From NCBI RefSeq assembly GCF_018687715.1, contig NC_056759.1, positions 34,748,385 to 34,812,384 on the forward strand: a DNA stretch of 64,000 nt. Reading direction: 5' to 3'. The notes under the pieces were generated by a model. It was not told the origin of the DNA and did no database searches. It was given only the letters and a program-made list of their open reading frames with translations. Each line of letters begins with the position of its first letter. The first letter of the stretch is position 1. Shown here piece after piece: positions 1 to 12,700 of this stretch. Source of the DNA: Carya illinoinensis. Taxonomy: Eukaryota > Streptophyta > Magnoliopsida > Fagales > Juglandaceae. Both the position numbers and the translations under genes were made by a program.

Positions 1-74
1 AGTCGAAGTCTTGGTGGTTTTGCTGATGTGTTGCAGCTGGATTTTCAATGATTAGGCTGAACTCGTGCTTATTT

Positions 75-460
75 CACTTTATTTTTTATAAGTAAGAAGT
101 TTATTAAAACCACGTACCTAGGAATAGCCAATACAAGAGAAAACACCTAATTACAAATTAAAGTTGAAAAGCCGCTCGAAAGTCATTGGGACTAAACCCA
201 TCCATTACAATAACCGAAGGCCAAAGCAACAAAGTATGAAAAAAGAAATCCTTAATCCCATCCACTGAGCGTTCTGTATTGTCGAAACAGCGACCATTCC
301 TCTCATTCCAAATACACCATATAAGATAAAGAGGAATCATCTCCCAAACAGCCGCCACTTGATGATTTCCTCAAATTCCTCTCCAACAGGCCAAAAGGTT
401 CCCCACACTCTTAGGCATCACCCAAGCAATGCCAAGCTTGACAAAAACCTCATCCCTGTG
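75..460 (-). mobile_element. 5'-truncated LINE 3' end
   Basis: On the minus strand 158-358 encodes AAVWEMIPLYLIWCIWNERN, the C-terminal part of a plant LINE ORF2. It aligns by eye with the equivalent segment of the larger LINE at 3241-6050 ([20 protein letters not shown]). The 3' end at about 75-120 carries the 3'-UTR motif shared by the LINE fragments in this window (a TAAGTAAGAA-TTTATTAAAA-like stretch on the + strand). The upstream boundary near 460 is approximate. It lies in an APP2 intron, antisense to the gene. Confidence 0.7.
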
Positions 461-753
461 TTCTGGTCTGTTATTTTGAATGCCTTCAGCATTTGTGATA
501 AAAAAAGTATAGGTTTTTCAACTTCTCCAACTATCTCCTCATTGTATTAGATTTTATTGGCCAAGCATACATTTGTTGTTTGTTTTCGCACACCAAGTGC
601 CAATAAAAAGAAAAACATATATTTGTTGAGGACAAACTGAAATCTCTTAGTCTTTATGAGGTTTATGTTTCTTTGTTATGGGACTAGAAATAATTTTTGT
701 GAATTCAAATGTTGCCTCCAGCAAATCTTAATTGCCTTCATTTTGGCTTCCAG

Positions 754-3700
754 AGTGAGTTCATAGCTGAATGTTATATGAGGAGGGCCTATATATCAGG
801 TTTTACTGGCAGTGCTGGTACTGCTGTTGTCACAAAGGATAAAGCAGCTCTTTGGACGGATGGCCGTTATTTTCTCCAGGTTTAAGAAAAGGATAATCTT
901 TGTCTCAACTCTTCAGCTTTAGCTCTGTGCCATATGCAAGTCAAAATGTTTTTTTCTTTTCTCCAATTTTCTCTTTGGTCCAGTCTAACAATAGGTGGTG
1001 GGGACGATATTAATATTAAATATTTTTTTTCTCTCTAATGATTAGGCTGAGAAGCAGCTGAGTTCTAGTTGGATTCTTATGCGGGCTGGTAATCTTGGAG
1101 TTCCTACCACAAGTGAATGGCTTAATGATGTTTTGACTGCTGGTAGTAGGGTTGGCATTGATCCTGTAAGCAATACGTTGCTGCTTAAATGGCTGCACCA
1201 TATTTCTTATTCTTTTTTAGCACAGTGCAATCCATTGTTTCAAGTGTTGATTTTGACTACTCATTTGGTTTTTTCTTTTTTCATATTAAAATTTAGATCC
1301 CAGTCATCTTTTGCACTTACAATCATGGAGAGTATGCTGAATTTCATCTTTTCATTATTTATGGGACTTTTTCAAAAGTTAGGATATTATACATAATAAT
1401 CTGATTCATACCTGACTGTCATGTTATTCCATATACTATCTGTTAGATTATATCCATTGCTTTTCTCCCCATATTCGGCTCCCCCTGTGATACCCCCGTA
1501 TTGAGTGAGTATAGGCCAAATGAGATCTCACATTGCTTGTGAGGGAGAAATTTTTGCTCTTTATAGTGATTCTAATGGGATCCAATTATATAATTGACTA
1601 GTCCTTCTGGAGTATGGCCCAGACGTGGCTTGAGCCTTCTTTGGATCATTACAAATTGCATCAGAATCAATTCCAGCAAAAATGTGGGATTTGAGCAGTA
1701 CCAACGAGGACGTCGGGAATTTAAGGGGAGGAGATTATGATACCCCGTATAGATTGAGTATAGGTGGTGAATAGGATTACACATTACTTGAGAGGGAGAA
1801 CTTCTTGTTCTTTAGTAATTCCAGTGGGCTCTGATTGTACTATTAACTAGTCCTTTTGGAATAAATGGCCTTGATGTGGGATGAGCCTTCTCTGGGTTGT
1901 TATTAACCGCCCCACCCCCCAAAAAAAACACCTTTTGATGCATGCAATATCTGCTTTAACTTATTCATGCCTACTATAGCATTTTCCAGACTTGACTGCC
2001 TCTGATGCTTCTGTCTTTGGTACTGTGAAGGGAGCAGTTTCTTTTTTCTTCAGATGCTGCAGAGGAACTGAAAGAGGCCATTGCAAAGAAGAATCATGAG
2101 CTGGTTTACTTATACGATTTAAATCTGGTGGATGAAATTTGGGGAGAATCAAGACCTAAACCTCCAAACAAACCAATCAGAATGCATGACCTAAAATATG
2201 CTGGTTTAGATGTAGCATCGAAATTATCTTTGCTGAGATCTGAACTTGTGGATGCTGGTTCATCTGCCATTGTCATATCAATGCTTGATGAAGTTGCATG
2301 GCTGTTGAACTTGGTAATGTTTCTGCACAGCACCTTTAGATTGGAAATTTTGGAAAACATGTCTACTGAAATTTTGGAAATTCTTGCTGTTTTATGCTTC
2401 TCCTTAAAAACTGGGAAAGAAATCCTTTTTATTTTTATTTTTATGTTGGGGAACCTCTCAAAAGTAGGGCCCTTTGGACCCACCCCTGCAAAGTAAACCT
2501 CGGTCCCGTGCACCGCACCCTCAGAAGTTTCCCTACACGGAATTGGTTAAATCGTTGGTTTTTCACCAGGGGGTGTGGCCCCAAAGGATTGTTTGCACCT
2601 ATGAGGTGTTGAACCTGGGGAAGAAATCTAGAGACATGGGACATCCTCTGCAGCAACATCTTCTTCTTCTTTTTTTTTTTTTTTTTGAGTGGGCTGCCCT
2701 GTCCCTCACAAGATTGAAATGAAAAGTTCTAATAATTTGTCCAATGATTTTTCCTCTTTACATCTCTAATCTTTAAATTGAAATCTCAATTTTTGTTTTG
2801 CAGAGAGGAAGTGACGTTCCACATTCACCCGTCATGTATGCATACTTAATTGTGGAGATTGATAGAGCAAAATTATTTATAGATAATTCTAAGGTCACGC
2901 CAGATGTGATGAATCGCTTGAAGAATGCAGGCATAGAGTTGAGGCCATATGATTCTATTCTTTCTGAAATAGAAAGGTAAATTTGAGACCTCTCCTATCT
3001 ATCTACCTCTACACATGTGTGTGTGTGTGTGTGTAGCATCCCCTTCCTGATAAGATTAGGAATGTTACTCCATAACATTTCATGTGAATAACACACATTT
3101 CAGTTTTGACTGGATCTCTGTCTTTTCTATTGATTTTGTCCTGCAAACTTGTCCTCATCGTTACCTAGGTAGTTATAACACAATGAATTAGACAAATACT
3201 CAGTAAATAGCCCAGCATTCAGAAAAATGTTATCAAGCTAGTTTTTTTTATTTTTTTATTTTTTTTATATATAAGTAAGAGAAAAATATTATTAATTAGA
3301 AAATAGGCAAAGCCCGTGTACATAGGAAGTATACATAACACCTAGGGACGTTCTATGTGCGATGAATTAAAGACAGGAACTCATGAACATTGTCCCCGTT
3401 TAATACAATAGCGGACAACCAAAGCAATAAAGTGTGTAGGAAAAAGTTCTTCAACTCTACCAAAGAGCGTTCCTTGTCTTCAAAGCAGCGTGCATTTCTT
3501 TCCAACCAAAGATACCACATGATACACAGCGGGATCATCTTCCACATTGCTGCCACTTGATGACATCCTTGCATCTTCCTACAACAACCCAACAAATCTA
3601 TCACTCTCGAGGGCATAACCCACGCAACATCAACCCTTTGGAAAATCTCATCCCGTAACCTCACAGTGTAGTAGGAGATGATCAACAGATTCTCTATTCT

Positions 3701-6700
3701 TTTTACACAAATAACACCAATCCATCACTACCCACCCTCTCTTCCTCAGGTTATCTGTGGTCAAGATCTTCCCAAGGGCTGCATTCCATACAAAAAATGC
3801 TACTTTAGAAGGCACACGAGACTTCCAAATGCTCTTCCAAGGAAAGAGAGAGTGGTCTTGTGATGATAAGAGTTTATAATACGCCTTTACAATTAATTTC
3901 TTCTTATTATTAGACCTTCACTTCAAGTGTTCACACTGTGCCATAGGAGTTCCCATGGAGTATAGTAAGCTGAGGAAATCTGAAACCATAGGCAATTCCC
4001 AATCATGAAAGTCCCTGATAAAAAGAACATTCCACTGATGAGCACCATGAAGGAATAACCACACATCTGCCACTGAAGCCTCCCTATTAGTAGCAATACG
4101 AAAAAGAGTTGGATAAACTCTTTCCAATGTATGGTCTCCACACCACACATCCCTCCAGAAGCTGATACGATTACCATCTCCAACTACAAAGCGAACATGT
4201 CTTTCAAAACAAGACCACCCACTCCTTATAAATTTCCATAAACCCACTTCATTGGAGCACCAACCACCCCAAGCAGCTCCATATCTTGCATCAATAATTT
4301 CTTTCCACAAAGACGCCCCCTTCAAATGATATCTCCATAACCACTTCCCCAAAAGGGCTTTATTAAAAGTTCTCAAGTCGCGCACTCCCAACCCTCCTTG
4401 TGTAACTGGAGCACAAACTGTCTTCCAACTAACTAGATGGAATTTCGTCTCCTCCCCCAAGCCCCCCCATAAGAATGCCCTTATGGTTTTCTCAATCTTG
4501 TTCCTCACCCCTACCGGTAAAGGAAACAAAGATAAGAAATATGTGGGAAGATTTGAAAAGGTACTCTTAATAAGAGTAAGATGGCCCCCTTTTGATAAAT
4601 AAACTCGTTTTCAACCAGCCAACCTTTTCTCTATATTCTCCACCACCCCATCCCATATAGTTCTAGCCTTAAAAGTTGCACCCAATGGAAGTTCCAGATA
4701 TTTCAAAGGCAAAGAGGACACCTGACAGTCCAATAAGCTTGCTAGACTGTGTATATTTGAGACCACACCCACCGGAACCATCTCAGACTTACCAAGATTC
4801 ACCTTGAGTCCCGACACTGCTTCAAAGCAAAGTAACAATGCACGTAGAGTTTGAATTTGGTTGTTATCTGCTTCACAGAAAAGTAAAGTATCGTCTGCAA
4901 ATAAAAGATGAGAGATAATAATCGAGCCACCAGTACCATTACCCACTTGAAAACCAGATAAGATACCTCCACCAACTGCGGCCTGCACCATTGGGCTAAG
5001 AGCCTCCATAACTATGACAAACAAAAGGGGAGATAGGGGATCTCCTTGTCGCAAACCCCGAGAACTATCAAAAAATCCAGCAGGTGTACCACTAACTAGC
5101 AGTCGAAATACAATGACTCATCTAGGCAATCTACCTATCACCAAAACCACACCTCCTGAGCAGGTATAAGAGGAATTCCCAATTCACATGATCATACGCC
5201 TTCTCTATGTCAAGCTTGCATAAGATGCCTGAGCCTCCCTCCCTCAATCTATGGTCCAAGCATTCATTTGCAATGAGCACCGAGTCAAGAATTTGTCTTC
5301 CACAAATAAATGCGTTCTGAGGCTTGGAAATAATATGTTCCAACATCGGGCTTAGCCTGTTAGCAAGAACCTTTGAGATAATCTTATACACTTCACTGAT
5401 CAAGCTTATAGGACGGAAGTCCTCAATAATTGAAGCCCCGTGTCTCTTAGGAATGAGCGCAATGAAAGTTGCATTAAGGGATTTTTCAAACTTTTCAAAA
5501 GAATGAAATTCTCTAAAGACCTTTAGAACATCCCCTTTGACAATGTCCCAACAAGTTTGAAAGAACCCCATAGAAAAACCATCCGGCCCGATGCTTTATC
5601 CTTAGTCATCCCAACAATGACCTTGTAGATCTCATCTTCATTGAAGGGTCTCTCCAGAACGCTCGCGTTCTGAGAGTCAATAGCATCAAAAGATAAAGCA
5701 TAAAGCTTCGGCCTCCACTCAGCCGGTTCTGAGAGAAGGGTCTCATAATAATCCACGATATGATTTTCTAAGTCCAAGGGAGAGGATAACACCTGAGTAC
5801 CTGAGTGTAGCGGCTCTATAGCATTATTGCGTCGATGTGAGTTTGCCACTTTGTGAAAGTACTTCGTACACTTATTACCTTCTTTCAACCAAAGGGCCCT
5901 GGATTTTTGACACCAAGAGGTCTCCTCTAACAACAACACCCTCTCCAAACTCGCCAAGACTGTACCCTTCCTCACAATCATCTCCTTCGAGGAATCTCCC
6001 GATAATTCCCTCCCCTCTAACTCCTGCAATTCCTCCACTTTAGGCTACTAACGCCTTAAAAGGTTAACTGCTGTATTTTGTTGCATTCAGACCCTAGGCT
6101 GAATGATGCAGAGTGTATGTGTAGCACATTTCCAGCAAGCATGCACTCGATTTAGGTGATTTTTAAGGCCGTCTAATGAAGTGATTTGTACACAATACGA
6201 AGGTTTAAAGGTAAATTAAAGCCTAGTGATTGGGTCTGGATTTGGGCTCCAACAGTAAACTTTTGAGCCTCAAGATTTTGCTAAGTGTGCACGCGGGAAC
6301 GCTGTTGATGTTATTCCAGCACTGGGACAGGGGTTTAATATCAAGTATCCTAGGAAGGCCCAAACAGCAGCGATTAGAGACTGCTGTGGTCAGAAGTTCT
6401 TCAGCAGTCAGAAATCCCTTATTTTGATTCATGAGGTCATCATTACGTTAGACAGGCTTTTTAAAACGAAATTGCGAGGAAATCAGTTTGTTCTCACATT
6501 GGACAGCACGTGTATAAAAATCCACCTTTCAAGGGGTAGCTTTGTAGTCAAAGGTTGGAACTAAATGACATAAAAAAATGCTGCTGTAGTTGGAATTGAA
6601 CTTCTGGTTGGTTTATTCACATGTTTAGTGCTGCAAATGCATCCTTTCAGCTTTATCTGTTATAGATACCAACCTATATGGAGACTACGGTGTCTGTAGG

Positions 6701-9700
6701 CTTGCTTTTACATGCATACTGGAGTAAACTTAGTTCATAAGCACTATAAACTGAAAAAGAATACCAGATGATTATGTTTTCTCAGTTTGGCAGCACAAGA
6801 TACTCACCTATGGCTGGATACATCATCTGTTAATGCGGCTATTGTCAATACCTATAAGTCTTCCTGCGAGAGATTTACTGGGAGCCGTGGGAATAAAGCC
6901 AAGGGTAAGAGTAAGATGCATGATAGCTCCAATGGTCAGTCTGAGGGGCACAGTGGAGTATATAAGTCATCCCCTATCTCAGTGGCAAAGGCAGTAAAAA
7001 ATCATGCCGAGCTAGAAGGGATGAGGAATTCTCATTTAAGGTAATTCGTTGCTTCCTTTGGGACCTGCTATCTTTTGATGATTTAATGTTTATATTTTTC
7101 ATCTTATCATTTTATTTCAATGCCTTAATATTAAGCTTGAATCATCGGTTTTGTATATGCAGACCATAGAGTGATTTAGAATGTAAGCGTTAAAGTCAGC
7201 ACGTTTGCTATTTACCAACTTGTTTTAGTAGTTTTTTTAAACTAATTTTGATGAATAGTAATTTTTTTAACTAATAGAAGTACTATGAAGGAATTAAACT
7301 TTTTCTCATTGTTTTTGGTCAAACTATCAGTGCTGGCGCATTTCTTGTTTTCTCCGAGTGCTACAAATAAATAGAAGCATATATTTAGAATTTGCCACAT
7401 CCAATTTCTCTTGATGATGGAAAACAAACACTCGTTCTCTCCGCTGAGTTTATGTGGTCCGTGATGGCGTTATACAACTGAGCTTTGGGGTGTTGGTGTG
7501 CTTAGGATGGGTTTTTCAAAGGGCATTGCGATAGAATCAAAACTTTTTTCACTTCTGTAGGAGGGGGATCTCTTGGTTATTACAGAGAGAAGCTGGAGGG
7601 TGGTGACAAAGCTAGTACTGGGACATTCAACTGTGCAATGGTTGGCAAAGGCCTTGGAGGATTGCATGAAGGAAGAAAAGATAGATTTCTTCACCACAGT
7701 CAAGGAAGGTAGCCGCAGTTCTATAGTGTAGCGCTGTTTGAATGGTCACAGCCATTATATTGCAGTGGTGAAATATGGTGGTGGTGGTAAAAGGAACTTT
7801 ATATTCGTTCATGAGGAGAAGGAGGGCAGAGGGTGGAGAAGGATGGGGGAGGCACTGCGGGAGTTTATTCATGAAGGGAGAGTCACTTACAGTGATGGAG
7901 GACTGAAGAGACCACTGGCGGCGAAGGTCCAGCCACAACCTCACTCCTACAGGGAGCTGTTGATGGTGGAGCAACCTCGTGAACTTTGAAAAGGGGATGG
8001 CGGCACGGAATTGCGGAGAGGTGCTACTACTAGGAAAGGTAATGGACACTGCTTTGGCATAGATTTTTGTCCTGTACAGTGGCAGACCTGCAGTTGGCAT
8101 GGCAAAGGGGGAAGTCCATAGTACACTGTTGGAAGTGAAGGCTTAGCTGGGTACTTTGTAGAATAAGGTGGATTGGCTAATACAGTGCGTTGAACTTGAT
8201 GCTGATTTTTTTTTTTTTTTTGGGGGGGGGGGGGGGGCGGCTTGGAAATAGGTGGGCCTTGTGTGGACTTAGGTGAGGGAGATGGGCAGCGTATCAAGGG
8301 CTTAGGCCCGTTAGTTGACGGCCCCAATTAGTTAAGAGTTGCTGGGCCTTAGCCCATGGGGAAAAAAGGGGGAGAGCCTCAGCCTGTTGGGCCCCTTCCC
8401 GTGCGTAGAATTCGAAAGGGGGGTGACCATTGGCCCACCACATACGAAAACCTTGCAACCTTGCCGGGAAAAGCATTGGGTGCACCGCGACCAGCTTTGG
8501 GACCATTGACAAAGGTCCAGAAGGTGCCGGCGATGATGGTGGAACTAACGGCAGTGAAGTGAAATGGGGAAACAGAGGAGATCCTACCACCGAGTGCCGT
8601 AATCTCGGCTTATTGTGGCCAGAAAATGCCGACAAACACTCTGGAAGCACCACCTACCCAGGCGGAGGCTCCACAACAACCTGAGGAGCACCTTGAGATG
8701 CTGTTAGAAAGAGATGGTGAGGAGAAGCTGGAATTCGTTAAGGATGTTGTAGAGGGGATATCTCAGATGCTCAATCCTATTGGTGGTAGTGACGAGGGGA
8801 TGGTCCCTGATGTGGGTACTGTGGTCGAATGGGAGGGCAAAAATCTGTTTGGGGAGGAGGAGAGGGGGATGTCATCGAATTCACAGTGGGTTTCTAGCAA
8901 AGGGGAGCCCTTTCCTCTAAATTGTTTATTACCAATCGAGTCCAATGTATTTGACTGGGTGCTCTGCAAGGTAAAGGAAATTCAACACTGTGTGGAAATG
9001 GAGTGTGTGGATTTTGAGGAACAGTTTATGGCTCTTCTCACTGCCATAGAGGTGGGCCACTCTCAGCTTAAGAGACTCAAATGGTCGTTGCACTATCAGG
9101 GCAACTCAAGCCATGATAAATCCAAAGGGAAGGGAATTGTATCTCCTTTATGAAGTTGAAAATTGTGTCTTGGAATGTCCGCGGGTTGAATGAGGCAAAT
9201 AAGGGTCTTCATATAAAAAATTTGCTTCAGAAATGGAGGGCGGACTTAGTATGTTTACAAGAAACCGAGCCAAAATTTGTTTCTAGGAAAATAGTGCGAA
9301 GTGTTTGGAGTTGTCCTTATGCAGATTGGGTCTATCTTGCATCGAATGGGGCTTCGGGTGGAATTTTAGTGATGTGGGATAGAAGGGTGGTGGAGAAAAT
9401 AGAGGATTTTGTAGGGGAGTATACTGTGGCATGCTCCTTTAAAAGTGTGGAAGATAATTTTTTGTGGGCTTTTGCAGGTATATATGGGCCAAATGTAGAC
9501 AATATCATAAGACTATTATGGGAAGAACTTGCTGGAATACATAGCTGGTGGGACCTTCCTTGGTGCGTAGGTGGAGATTTTAATGTCGTAAGGTTCCCCA
9601 GTGAACGATCCGAAGATAGCAAAATGCGCCTAGCAATGACAGAATTTTCAGTATGTATTTTTGACTTGAATCTGGTGGATCTTCCTCTCATGGGGGGCTC

Positions 9701-12700
9701 CTTTACTTGGTACAATAATCAAACTTGGTCTCGGCTGGACAGATTCCTAATCTCACCGGATTAGGAAATGCATTACACGGAGGTGTGTCGAAAGAGGTTG
9801 CCTTGTCTTTGCTCGGATCATTTTCCCATCTTGTTAGATTGTGGTGGTATCCAAGGCGGGCACCGATATTTTAAGTTCGAAAACATGTGGCTTAAAAGTG
9901 AAGGCTTTGTGGACAACATAAGGTGATGGTGGTGATCTTATCAGTTTCATGGTACCATTCCTACATACTTGCAGGCAAACTAAAAGCTTTAAAGAATGAT
10001 TTAAAGTTTTGGAACTCTCAATCCTTCGAAGACATAGGGGAGCGAAAGAAAAAATGGTGGAGGAGCTACAAGAGTTAGAGAGGATACTTGAGGATAGAGT
10101 CCTTTCCCCAAAAGAATTATCGCAGAAGGTAGAGCTAGCTTCAGAGTTGGAGAGATTAATTTCTCTAGAGGAGGAGATCTCTTAGCGTTAGAAGTCAAGA
10201 GCATTGTGGTTGAAAGAAGGGGATCGAAGCACAAAGTTCTTCCACAGAGTAGCTAATTCTCATAGGAGAAATAATTCCATTGAGATGCTAAATATCAATG
10301 GTATAGACTGCATGGGGGCTATTGTGATTTGGGATCATGTGGTGGATTTCTACGAACAGCTGCTTACAGAACGAGAAGGGTGGAGGCCAAAGCTTGATGG
10401 ATTGGTTTCGACTCTATTGAGTCACAGACAACGTCTTGGTTGGAGAGACCTTTTGAGGAAGTAGAGGTCTATGATGTAGTAAGAAGAATGGTTAAATATA
10501 AAGCACCAGGTCCAGATAGCTCTTTGATGAGATTTTTCCAAACATCTTGGGACATAGTGAAAGAGGACATAATGAACATGTTTCAAGAATTGTTCTCGGT
10601 TGGGAAGTTCGAGAAAAGCCTAAATGGCAAATGCTACTTTTATTGCATTGATCCCGAAGAAGATTGGAGCATCTGAGGTTAAGGATTATAGGCCCATTAG
10701 CCTCGTTAATGGGGTGTACAAAGTTATCTCCAAGGTGCTCGCAAACAGATTAAGGGAGGCTTAGGGTAAGATAATTATGAAGCCACCAAATGCATTTGTA
10801 AGGGGTCAACAAATCCTGGATTTAGTCCTTATAGCCAATGAATGCCTAGATGGCAGATTAAAGTTTGGTATCGCAGGGATTATATGTAAGCTAGATATGG
10901 AGAAGACGTACGATTATGTAAACTGGGAGTTCCTTCTATATTTGCTGGGGAGATGTGGTTTTGGGGAGAGATGGTGTACGTGGATCAGATGGTGCATCTC
11001 AATGGCAAGGTTCTTAGTTTTGATTAATGGAACCTAGTTGGTTTCTTCAGCAGTTCTCGTGGCTTGAGACAAAGAAATCCGTTGTCTCTACTTCTCTTTG
11101 TTATCATCATGGAGGCCCTTAGTAGGATGCTATCGGCCATGGTTATGAATGGTCTTGTGGTTGGATTTTTGGTTGGTGACACCAATCGGGGCCTTGTTAC
11201 TATATCTCATTTATTATATGCAGATGACACTAATATTCCGCAAGGCAGATCCAAACCAGCTAAGGGCATTGAAGGCACTCTTATTATGCTTTGAAGCAGC
11301 GTCAAGCTTGAAAGTGAACTTCGATAAATCAGAGTTAGTGCTAGTTGTGAACGTCAGCTACACTCGGCAATTGGCCAGCACACTTGGGTGTAAGGTAGCC
11401 TCTCTTCCCATGAAACATTTGGGATTGTTGTTGGGGGCTACCTCACGGGCTTTATCAATTTGGGATGCAGTTATCGAGAAGATAGAACAAAGATTAGCAG
11501 GGTGGAAAAAATTGTACTTGTCGAAAGGTGGCAGGATGACTAATTAAGAATACTCTTTCTAACTTACCAACATATTTTCTGTCTTTATTTCCAATTCTAG
11601 CTAGTGTGGCGGCACGGATTGAAAAACTCCACCATGATTTCTTATGGAGCGGGGTGGGGGATGAATTCAAATTCCATCTAGTCAATTGGGACAAGGTGTG
11701 CAGGCCAATCTCTTCAGGTGGGTTGGGTATAAAAAATATGAGAACATTCAATCTAGCCCTACTTGGGAAATGGCTATGGAGATATAATATGGAACCAGAA
11801 GCCCTAAGGAAATTGGTGGTTGATGGCAAATACGGAAGCTTGTGTGGTGGTTGGTGTACTAGAGAGGTGAATGGGGCCTATGGAGTGAGGGTTTGGAAGC
11901 ACATTAGACGAGGGTGGGGGGTGTTTACTCGCCATAGTAAATTAGTGTTGGGTGTGGGTTCTTGGATAAAATTTTGGAGGGATATATGGTGCGGGGATGA
12001 GGCTCTAAAGGATTATTTTCCATCTATTTTCCAGGTGGCATGTGATCAAGAATCTTCAGTGGTGAACCTCATGGTTCGATCAGGGGACCAAGTCCAATGG
12101 AACATCACTTTCAGTAGAGCGGCCCAAGATTGGGAAGCAGACAGCTTTGAGGCTTTCTTCAGCCTAATGTATTCCGTGAAGCTGAATGGACAACGAGCCG
12201 ATACGTTGTGGTGGACACTTGCAGGTAAGGGTGCATTCTCGATTTGATCCTTCTATAAGTCTCTCACACAATTACTGAATATTCAATTCCCATGGAGATT
12301 AAGACGCCCCCCGAAGTAGCATTCTTCACTTGGACAGCTGCCCTGGGCAAGATTTTGACAACCGATAATCTGAGGAAGTGCCGGGTCGTTATTCTAGATT
12401 GGTGTTGCATATGCAAGAAATCCGTCGAGACAGTGGATCATCTCTTGTTACATTGCAAGACAGCTAGAGCCTTGTGGATTGAAGTGTTCAGCCGAGTAGA
12501 GTTAACTTGGGTAATACTTGCCACACTGGTTGAGTTATTGGCCAGCTGGACACTTCCAGGAGGTGTTTCACAAATCAAAGTCATATGGAAGATGGTCCCT
12601 ATCTGCATTATGTGGTGCATATGGCACGAGCATAACAATCGGACATTCATAGATAAGGAGCGGACACTAGAGGAACTTCGACCTAAATTTTATTTTTCCG

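Noticed and set aside
3241..6050. Target-site duplication for the antisense LINE
   Set aside because: The flanks (AAGCTAG against AGGCTAC) match too poorly over too few bases to claim.
7470..8653. Minus-strand open frames of 77-157 codons
   Set aside because: They are the antisense of LINE ORF1 and GC-rich leader sequence; the plus-strand frames carry the LINE-like protein.
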